Positions 57,879 to 64,000 of a DNA stretch of 64,000 bases are shown one piece after another. This DNA comes from an uncultured Flavobacteriaceae bacterium (lineage in GTDB: Bacteria; Bacteroidota; Bacteroidia; Flavobacteriales; Flavobacteriaceae), in assembly GCA_938029725.1 (NCBI GenBank), contig CALHGE010000009.1:108123-172122 (forward strand), in the 5' to 3' direction. A model generated the notes under the pieces. That model made no database searches. It worked only from the letters and a program-made list of their open reading frames with translations, and was not told the origin of the DNA. Within the stretch, counting starts at the first letter, position 1, and each line of letters starts with the position of its first letter. Both the position numbers and the translations under genes were made by a program.

Positions 57879-59057
57879 ATGAAGAATTTTTCACTCATGC
57901 TAATGCTTATGGCATTTCTGGCCACGAACTTCACCTTTGCTCAAAGCGAGGATATTAGGCTCACTGCAAAAGATAGTAGTATTCAAAGTTCTTGGGTTTT
58001 CGGACTCGGGTATAATTTCGTAGATGATTCTGGCGATACCTTTGGTGATCTGTTGGCAGTAACTGAGCAATGGAATGGCCTTGCTTATCCAAATAGGCTT
58101 AGTGCAGGAAGGTATTTTAAATCAGGCTTAGGTATTGAAGCAATCGCTACGTATAATAAGTACAGCGCGGGTAAGATCATAGATGGTCGAATTAATCTTG
58201 AAGATTCTGATTACCTCGGTTTAGATGCTCGAGTAAGTTATGACTTAAATAAAATAATAGGAGATACTTCTTGGTTTGACCCTTATCTAGGTCTTGGTTT
58301 TGGGTTTACTGATGCTGATAATACGCCTAGAACTACGTACAATGCTGTAATAGGTTTTCGTACTTGGTTTTCAGATCGTTGGGGCTTAGATTTTAGTTCC
58401 TCTGGAAAATGGCGAACAGGTGACAAAGGAACGAATCATATTCAGCATGCCGCTGGTGTGGTGTATCAATTCGGAATTGAAAAAGAACTCTCTAAGAGGG
58501 GCATTGAAAAGCTTGCTCTCATAGATGCATTAGCGGCAGAGAAACAGCGTGTAAATGATTCTATAGCTGCCTCAGAGCACGAAAAAGATGCGATTGCTCT
58601 TGCAGAACGTTTAGCGAAAGAAAAAGAAACAACTCGTTTAGCGATGATTGAAGAAGCGAAGCTTGATGCAGAAAAAAGGCGCAAGCAAGACTTAAGAAGT
58701 CAAATTGATATATTAGGCTTTGTATATTTTGATTTAAATTCATCTTATATCAATAAGAAGTCTAAAGAAATTCTTGAAACATTGGCATCGATTTTAGTGG
58801 AAAATCCGGAATTGAAACTTAAAGTGACCTCACATACAGATTCTAGGGGCAAAGCCACTTATAATAAATGGTTGTCTGAAAGAAGGGTGCAACGAACTGT
58901 AGAATATTTAGTTTCTAGCGGTATCGCAGCTAATAGGCTTGCTTCAGAAGCCTTTGGTGAAGATAATTTACTAAATGATTGCGATGACACCAAATACTGC
59001 GCCGAAGATGAACATCAAATTAACCGACGCTCAGAATTTATTATTACCGATTTCTAA
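57879..59057 (+). CDS. OmpA-family outer-membrane protein
   Basis: A 392-residue protein. The signal peptide ends near TFAQ (about 22). An N-terminal 8-strand beta-barrel (about 30-200: SWVFGLGYNFVDD, LSAGRYFKSGLGIEAIATYN, WFDPYLGLGFGFTD) is followed by an alanine/glutamate-rich helix (about 215-275). The C-terminal OmpA peptidoglycan-binding domain has YFDLNSSYINKKS, TSHTDSRGKATYNKWLSERR and INRRSEFII. An acidic insertion with two Cys (NDCDDTKYCAEDE) before the last strand is typical of Bacteroidota OmpA proteins. It tethers the outer membrane to the wall and has its own strong promoter. Confidence 0.92.
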   Translation: MKNFSLMLMLMAFLATNFTFAQSEDIRLTAKDSSIQSSWVFGLGYNFVDDSGDTFGDLLAVTEQWNGLAYPNRLSAGRYFKSGLGIEAIATYNKYSAGKIIDGRINLEDSDYLGLDARVSYDLNKIIGDTSWFDPYLGLGFGFTDADNTPRTTYNAVIGFRTWFSDRWGLDFSSSGKWRTGDKGTNHIQHAAGVVYQFGIEKELSKRGIEKLALIDALAAEKQRVNDSIAASEHEKDAIALAERLAKEKETTRLAMIEEAKLDAEKRRKQDLRSQIDILGFVYFDLNSSYINKKSKEILETLASILVENPELKLKVTSHTDSRGKATYNKWLSERRVQRTVEYLVSSGIAANRLASEAFGEDNLLNDCDDTKYCAEDEHQINRRSEFIITDF

Positions 59058-59101
59058 TACGCTAGTTACAGTGTAGTCAGTTACTTTGGATAGTTGAAAT
59101 T

Positions 59102-59758
59102 TTACAAGAGCTGTAATTCTGATATTGCGGAGATGAAATTTTCAGGAAGGTATTTTTCTTCTTGAAACTGATACGCATTGCTGTGGATGTTTAAACCATT
59201 GTCAAGCAAACCAATGGTATTCCATCCTCTTTTTTTTGGTGCCAGAAAATCTTTTTTAATGTTATCAGCGATATAATAATTTACGCTACAATTCAGCTTA
59301 CTTTCAATAGCCATAAAATTATTTTCATCTGGTTTTTCTGACCCAATTTCCTCTGAAATGACAATGTGATCGACGTATTCGGAAAACCCTAAAGCCTTAA
59401 TTTTATTTCTTTGGGTACGACTTCTACCATCAGTTATAATTCCAATTTTTCCTTCTTTGGCCTTGATTAGCGCCATGAGTTTTAAAACGCCATCAAAAGC
59501 CTGTATATTGGGGATATGGTTTCTATAGGAATGAATGAGCTCATCTGTAGTAAGTCCATAGTTATCAGAAATATATTCAAATACGTTTTTTTTATTTCTG
59601 TAAAGCGATAGTAAATTAGCGTAAAGAAACTGCCAAGAATCAGGTGCCAACTTTATGGCGATCTCCTTATAAGCAGATTTTAGAAAATCTATTTCATTAT
59701 AGAGCGTGTCGTCTAAATCAAAAACGATAGCGGTTTGTGAATTAACCTTTATAGTCAT
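59102..59758 (-). CDS. HAD-superfamily phosphatase in the polysaccharide cluster
   Basis: A 218-residue HAD hydrolase. IVFDLDDTLYNE carries the nucleophile and acid Asp (DxDxT), ITDGRSRTQRNKI is motif II with the following helix, SEKPDENNF gives the motif III Lys, and YIADNIKKDF the motif IV acids. It belongs to the C1-cap group (phosphoglycolate/nucleotidase-like). ATG at 59758 is chosen; it overlaps the end of the upstream ATP-grasp gene by 17 nt, so translation is coupled. It probably dephosphorylates a sugar or nucleotide-sugar precursor, but the substrate is unknown. Confidence 0.82.
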   Translation of the reverse strand: MTIKVNSQTAIVFDLDDTLYNEIDFLKSAYKEIAIKLAPDSWQFLYANLLSLYRNKKNVFEYISDNYGLTTDELIHSYRNHIPNIQAFDGVLKLMALIKAKEGKIGIITDGRSRTQRNKIKALGFSEYVDHIVISEEIGSEKPDENNFMAIESKLNCSVNYYIADNIKKDFLAPKKRGWNTIGLLDNGLNIHSNAYQFQEEKYLPENFISAISELQLL

Positions 59759-60713
59759 GAACAAGAATTTCATCATCATACCGAATCATCAAGAGTTTAT
59801 CCTCCCAACAATCAAATTGATCAGATAGCGTTTCTTTCAATAGATACTCTTGAATTATCCACTTTGGAAAATTGGCCCCAGCAAGGTAAGACAGCGGGTA
59901 ACCACCACCAAATCTTGGATTTATTTCAATAGCATAAATTTTTGAAGCATCAGTTTTGTGTTTAAAAAATTGAGCAGTCAAACAACCGACGGCGCCTGGA
60001 ATATGGTGCAGGTTATTTTTAATATATGCGACCAAACTATTATTTTCTGTTAGCGCTTTATACACTTCGCCATCGCGTACTTCTATTCTTTTCCTTGGAA
60101 CAGCACATTTTAATAGGTTGCTCTGGTCGTAATAAAGGTCACAGGTGAATTCTTCATAAATGTCATGATCTAAATACTCCAAGAACATTAATTTCTCATT
60201 TTCAAAATGATAGCTGGTCAAATCTTCTTCAGTTTTAATCAAATACGTGTCAACGCTTCTACTACCATCATAAGGCTTAATGAACATTGGTAAATGGTAG
60301 TCTTTTTTGCTGTACTCTTTGGCAACTGCGACCCCTTTAGATGCAAAGAAACGGTGTATTTCTCTTTTGTTTCGACACTTTTGCACAAAACCGGTGGAAG
60401 ACACTAAGCTACGGATACCATTTTCGGCTAAAAGACCTTTGTTATTCGCTAGTAAAAGTAATTCGGTATCAATGGTAGGAATAATGAGTGATATGCGCTC
60501 TTTTTTGCACTTTGCAATCAATTCATTAATATAATTCGCATCGTCTAAACGCGGAAGACCAAAGTAATCATCGGCAACCTGACATGCCGCTGAAAGCATA
60601 GGTTTGGCATCTACTGCGAATACTTTTGCAGTAGGATGCACTTTTTTTAATTCTTTTTGAAATGCTCGAACTAAAGAAACACGCCTGCCAGCCGAGGTTA
60701 TTAAAATATTCAT
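59742..60713 (-). CDS. ATP-grasp ligase (carbamoyl-phosphate synthase-like)
   Basis: A 323-residue ATP-grasp enzyme. A Rossmann-like pre-ATP-grasp domain (MNILITSAGRRVSLVRAF, 1-18; SLIIPTIDTELLLLA) precedes the ATP-binding part (MFIKPYDGSRS near 170; CLTAQFF; YAIEINPRFGGGYPLSYLAGAN near 270-290, which holds the Mg-binding Glu and Asn). Enzymes of this group in capsule or O-antigen clusters join an amino acid or other carboxylate to a sugar-linked amine. Coupled to the HAD gene by overlap. The product is not predictable from the sequence alone. Confidence 0.8.
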   Translation of the reverse strand: MNILITSAGRRVSLVRAFQKELKKVHPTAKVFAVDAKPMLSAACQVADDYFGLPRLDDANYINELIAKCKKERISLIIPTIDTELLLLANNKGLLAENGIRSLVSSTGFVQKCRNKREIHRFFASKGVAVAKEYSKKDYHLPMFIKPYDGSRSVDTYLIKTEEDLTSYHFENEKLMFLEYLDHDIYEEFTCDLYYDQSNLLKCAVPRKRIEVRDGEVYKALTENNSLVAYIKNNLHHIPGAVGCLTAQFFKHKTDASKIYAIEINPRFGGGYPLSYLAGANFPKWIIQEYLLKETLSDQFDCWEDKLLMIRYDDEILVHDYKG

Positions 60714-60944
60714 AATTGGTACGCTAATTTAGAATGCTTTATTTCAGTGAAATTACTTGTATATCAAGTGAATTAAAAACAGCTATGGTTTGCTAATAAA
60801 CAAATTCTTACTGAATAGGGAAAACGAAATGTTTTTAAAATTATTGAATTCTTTTCCATTTAAGGCTCATAATTTGTAAATATACGCGCATGAGCGAATT
60901 AAGCCGCACTAAATTACAAGTTTATAAGAGCAGTAAGAACGTTT

Positions 60945-61973
60945 TTACTGAAAAATAGCACTCACTTTCAAAGCTGCAGAAAATAATTTTTCATTATTAA
61001 TAATAGGAAGCAATAAGCGATAGCTAAATTTATTGTAATCTTCACCTATGAATTTTTGTATGGGGTAAACCTCGATCGTTTTAAAGCCTTCAATCATGGT
61101 TGAGACCTCGTCTTTAGAAATAGAAAATCGCATGCATTTCACAAATAAAAAGAAGGCAAAAGAATGCTGTCTAACTTCAATACGTTTTAAACAGGCCTTG
61201 ATTTTAGGGTGATCGTAAGCTTCTAGAGATTTTAGTTGGCTTTCAAATTCGTATACATTTTTTTCATAGTCACCGATGAGGCGTCTGATATGTGCCTTGT
61301 TGGTTTTATGCATTATCGAATTCGGGCGTTGGTAATACCTATAGAAATCAAGCGGCACAGAAGCCATTCTTTGCGCAGCTACTAATAATTTAGAAGTAAA
61401 ATTTGCATCTTCAACCAACCTATCTTTCGGAAATGTGAGCCCCGTTTCTCTTAGAAATTTTGTTCTGGTAAAATACCACCAAGCATTGTTGATGTAGTAG
61501 TTGTCGGCAATAAAACTGATACCATCAGTGATCTTTAGATGATCTGTTTTTATGGAATCTAGGTTGGCAGACTTCTTTATGTCTAAACGTCTTGTTTCTA
61601 TTTCTTTGACACCAAGAAGATCGAGTTGGTATTTTTCTAATAGAGAAAGGATAAGGCCAAAGGTGTTTTTAGCAATATAATCATCGGAGTCAAGAAAATA
61701 GATGTATTTTCCTTTTGCCTGTCTTAACCCGGTGTTTCTAGCCTCACTTAGGCCCATATTGGCTTGATTTATAAGCCTGATATGCTCATGCGTATCCGCA
61801 TAGGTGCCAGCAATTTGGGCACTGTTATCAGTAGCGCCGTCATTAATAACCAATATTTCGTAGTCATTAGTAGAAATATCTTGATCTAGTAGGCTATCTA
61901 GACAGTTGGCTATGAATTCTTCAACGTTATATGTAGGTACGATTATCGTTAGCAGCATTCCGTTTGTTACCAT
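60945..61973 (-). CDS. Glycosyltransferase family 2
   Basis: A 342-residue GT-A-fold enzyme. LLTIIVPTYNVEEFIANCLDS opens the nucleotide-binding half, ILVINDGATDNS follows, and IYFLDSDDYI carries the metal-binding DxD (around residue 95). The C-terminal half is helical with basic residues and lacks clear membrane segments. It adds a sugar to a lipid-linked repeat unit; donor and acceptor unknown. ATG at 61958 (MLLTIIVPTYN) is an equally good start. Confidence 0.87.
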   Translation of the reverse strand: MVTNGMLLTIIVPTYNVEEFIANCLDSLLDQDISTNDYEILVINDGATDNSAQIAGTYADTHEHIRLINQANMGLSEARNTGLRQAKGKYIYFLDSDDYIAKNTFGLILSLLEKYQLDLLGVKEIETRRLDIKKSANLDSIKTDHLKITDGISFIADNYYINNAWWYFTRTKFLRETGLTFPKDRLVEDANFTSKLLVAAQRMASVPLDFYRYYQRPNSIMHKTNKAHIRRLIGDYEKNVYEFESQLKSLEAYDHPKIKACLKRIEVRQHSFAFFLFVKCMRFSISKDEVSTMIEGFKTIEVYPIQKFIGEDYNKFSYRLLLPIINNEKLFSAALKVSAIFQ

Positions 61974-62018
61974 TTTTTATTTAATATGAATATGCACTTC
62001 TGAGGGAATGATGTGATA

Positions 62019-62819
62019 TTATTGCTTTTGATTTAGAGGGTAAATTCCAAATTCTTCTCTGATTTTTCGGTTCAATGTCCTAAAACTATATTTTCTTAGT
62101 TTTCTAAAAATTCCTTTGATGGTTTCTAATTTAAAAATACTACCGGTACTCAAATTTTTCATTTGCCCGCCAGACATATAATGATTTTCACCATTAGCCA
62201 TGCTGTATATGGCTCCTGCGAAAGGAAGTTTTAGCAACTTGGTGTCATCAGAGAAATCCATTGTTTGATGTACATAAAGCAGGTGGGGTTTTTGTTGAAA
62301 AACAGCTTCGATATAACTTGGCTTAATAATGATACAGGTACCGCAAAGTGTGTTAAAATTTTCTTTATTCAAAGAAATTAGTTTGTCACCTTCTCGATAA
62401 AAATAGCCTTTATTAATGTACCAACCGATAGTATCCTTGCTTGAATTTTCTTCAACAAATGATACAATTTTATTGGAGATACAGTCATCTGCATCAACGA
62501 CCATTAGATAGTCAGAATTATATTTTTTAGCGCATTCGACGCCAGCAAGTATTTTCTTGCTTTTGTCTTCTTCTTTCATTCCATCATGCTTTTCTTTAGG
62601 AGCCGTTTTTAATTGTGGCACTTCAAAATCAACATACAGATATTCAACATTTGGGTGTTCAAAACGTATTTCTGGTTTTTCATGGCAAACGACTATAACG
62701 TTAAAATTTTGTGATATTTGGCTCGTTACCGACTTCAGTGTTCTTTCAAAAAGCTTTGAAAATTGGCTCCATGATCCAGAAACTTTTTCACTTTTAACTG
62801 GAATAATAAATGTGATCAT
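62019..62819 (-). CDS. Glycosyltransferase family 2-like protein
   Basis: A 266-residue protein with a GT2-type start (MITFIIPVKSEKVSG), a central YLMVVDADDCISNKI (DxD motif, about residues 103-117), and the Cys-containing TLCGTCIIIKPSY further on. It is shorter and more divergent than the neighbouring GT2, as in glycosyltransferase family A proteins of capsule loci. Same operon direction as the sugar transferase; an 11-bp inverted repeat sits just upstream of its start. Confidence 0.78.
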   Translation of the reverse strand: MITFIIPVKSEKVSGSWSQFSKLFERTLKSVTSQISQNFNVIVVCHEKPEIRFEHPNVEYLYVDFEVPQLKTAPKEKHDGMKEEDKSKKILAGVECAKKYNSDYLMVVDADDCISNKIVSFVEENSSKDTIGWYINKGYFYREGDKLISLNKENFNTLCGTCIIIKPSYIEAVFQQKPHLLYVHQTMDFSDDTKLLKLPFAGAIYSMANGENHYMSGGQMKNLSTGSIFKLETIKGIFRKLRKYSFRTLNRKIREEFGIYPLNQKQ

Positions 62820-62837
62820 ATGCTTATTGGTGTTAAC

Positions 62838-62875
62838 AAAACTAAATTAATACAATTTCAGAGAAATTTAGTTTT
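62838..62875. repeat. 11-bp inverted repeat in the leader of the GT gene
   Basis: AAAACTAAATT (62838-62848) and AATTTAGTTTT (62865-62875) form a perfect stem with a 16-nt loop, ending 18 bp before the start codon at 62819. No U-run follows in the leftward direction, so it may affect mRNA stability or translation more than termination. Confidence 0.55.
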
Positions 62876-62974
62876 AGGCTTAAGTAATCGATTAACTGTG
62901 TTTATAAAGGGTTGACGACAATTAGCTTCGCTTTTACTATTGTAAAAGTTAAGAGAAACTGCAATGTCTTTTGG

Positions 62975-63589
62975 TTACGAACCATTGCTACTTCCTATAA
63001 AATGTTCCATAGTAGCATGGGTTGCTGATGAAACATCAGCCCCTTTAAAAACTTTTAAAACCGTTAAGAAAAATATTTTAAGATCTAAACCAAATGATAG
63101 CTTTTCTACATAGTATACATCGTAGTCAAATTTTTGCTCCCAAGATATGGTGTTGCGGCCGTTTACTTGCGCCCACCCGGTAATACCGGGCTTTACATTA
63201 TGGCGTTTGTTTTGATCTGTAGTGTATAAGGGAAGATATGCTACCAGAAGCGGTCTGGGGCCAATGAGACTCATATCACCTTTTAAGACATTCCAAAGTT
63301 GGGGTAGCTCATCTAAAGAAAATTTTCGAACAAAATTCCCAAAAGCAGTAATACGTTGAGCGTCAGGTAACAATTCTCCCTTCGCATCTTTTTTATCGTT
63401 CATAGATTTAAACTTTACAATTTCAAAAATCGCTTCATTTTTTCCAGGTCTTTTTTGAACAAAGAATGCTTTACCATCATTAGCGATAGCTAATACGATA
63501 AACACCATCAAAAAGATTGGACTTAATACAGTTAGTATACAAAAAGAGAGAATGATATCCACAACTCTCTTAAAAAAAGATTTATACAT
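62975..63589 (-). CDS. Initiating sugar transferase (monotopic phosphoglycosyl transferase)
   Basis: Transfers a sugar phosphate from a nucleotide sugar to undecaprenyl phosphate, starting repeat-unit assembly. The 204-residue form (ATG 63589; the frame is open to 63616) is the short PglC-like type: one reentrant N-terminal helix (VVDIILSFCILTVLSPIFLM, about 9-28), then KFKSM, the catalytic Asp-Glu in SLDELPQLWNVLKGDMS, LIGPRPLL and KPGITGWAQVNGRN. There is no long WbaP-type N-terminal domain. Genes for Wzx, Wzy or Wzz are not in the window. Confidence 0.92.
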   Translation of the reverse strand: MYKSFFKRVVDIILSFCILTVLSPIFLMVFIVLAIANDGKAFFVQKRPGKNEAIFEIVKFKSMNDKKDAKGELLPDAQRITAFGNFVRKFSLDELPQLWNVLKGDMSLIGPRPLLVAYLPLYTTDQNKRHNVKPGITGWAQVNGRNTISWEQKFDYDVYYVEKLSFGLDLKIFFLTVLKVFKGADVSSATHATMEHFIGSSNGS

Positions 63590-63743
63590 CTTGCTGGTTT
63601 GACCGATTGTTAGCACTGTTCAAATTAGTTCTTTGTTTTTTTCAAACCGCCTTGGTTGGCCCAATGGTAGTTCTGTTGTATTAAATGATGCTCTGTAGTT
63701 TTATTAGCCAGTTATTGGCCTACAAAAGAGCGGAGTTTCACGA

Positions 63744-64000
63744 TCAGCTTTTCTCAATTTCAGTAATAATGGTGCGGTAAGCTTTTTTACTTGATAGTTC
63801 TTCCTTCATGTAAGCATAGCCATTTTCTCCCATTTTTAAACGTAAATCAGGGTTGTCCATCAAAAAGAGTAGCTTCTCTTTAAGTGCTTCCGTTTGACTG
63901 GCTTCAGCCCAAACACCAACATTTAAATCCTCTAAAATAGCGCCGAAATCGGTATTTTTATCGATAGAGGCTAAAATCGGTGTTTTTGTGTTATAATACG
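63744..64000 (-). CDS. Glycosyltransferase family 4, C-terminal end (cut by window)
   Basis: The last 84 residues of a leftward gene that starts beyond the window. The text YNTKTPILASIDKNTDFG, GVWAEAS and DLRLKMGENGYAYMKEELS matches the end of GT4 enzymes of the WbuB type (donor-binding region and C-terminal helix). The stop is 154 bp before the sugar transferase start, in the same orientation. Confidence 0.8.
   Translation of the reverse strand, partial: YYNTKTPILASIDKNTDFGAILEDLNVGVWAEASQTEALKEKLLFLMDNPDLRLKMGENGYAYMKEELSSKKAYRTIITEIEKS

Overview
The window is AT-rich chromosomal DNA from a member of the Bacteroidota, almost certainly a (probably marine) Flavobacteriaceae species. The signs are a giant surface protein with a type IX secretion (T9SS) type B C-terminal domain, a SusC/SusD pair, many Bacteroidota-style lipoproteins, BshA (bacillithiol), an OstA/LptD of the Bacteroidota type, and promoters matching the TTG-N~20-TAnnTTTG pattern instead of E. 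coli -35/-10 boxes. No rRNA, tRNA, CRISPR array, transposase or prophage gene was recognised.

Layout. (1) 66-9483: a divergent locus for peptidoglycan amino-sugar salvage. Leftward are nagB fused to a PIG-L deacetylase domain, a DigH/YngK-type glycan hydrolase lipoprotein, an AmpG-like permease, a cytoplasmic NagZ-type GH3 enzyme and anmK. Rightward are a DeoR-type regulator and murQ. The intergenic region carries three copies of an 11-bp motif that may be the operator. (2) 9582-22130: a PQQ-type sugar dehydrogenase lipoprotein, a 2847-residue SprB-like T9SS cargo, an esterase lipoprotein, a (TTC)13 tract, and a cytochrome c/FG-GAP lipoprotein. (3) 22177-30471: susC-susD, a bidirectional terminator, then a large FG-GAP/ASPIC-UnbV lipoprotein. 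(4) 30953-36637: housekeeping genes (a THUMP-like methyltransferase, AI-2E family permease, DUF4159, DUF1223, rsmE, tsaD). (5) 36655-44284: tamB, then pfkA-gapA and a BadF-type sugar kinase. (6) 44492-59057: an envelope and redox block with ridA and lptD leftward, and amidase, MCE protein, a two-subunit Fe-S oxidoreductase, a conserved unknown, an exported GH3/beta-lactamase-fold fusion, bshA, a small lipoprotein and an OmpA protein rightward. (7) 59102-64000: the edge of a leftward surface-polysaccharide cluster (GT4 cut by the window end, initiating sugar transferase, two GT2 enzymes, ATP-grasp, HAD).

How it fits together. Block 1 encodes a nearly complete route: outer hydrolysis of denuded glycan, import of anhydro-disaccharide, cleavage by NagZ, phosphorylation by AnmK, ether cleavage by MurQ, and conversion of GlcNAc-6-P/GlcN-6-P to fructose-6-P by the fused NagB. 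No nagA is present; the PIG-L domain fused to NagB is a plausible replacement. The sugar kinase beside pfkA-gapA could handle the free GlcNAc released by NagZ. Several other genes (amidase, LptD, TamB, MCE protein, exported GH3 fusion, OmpA) also serve the cell envelope.
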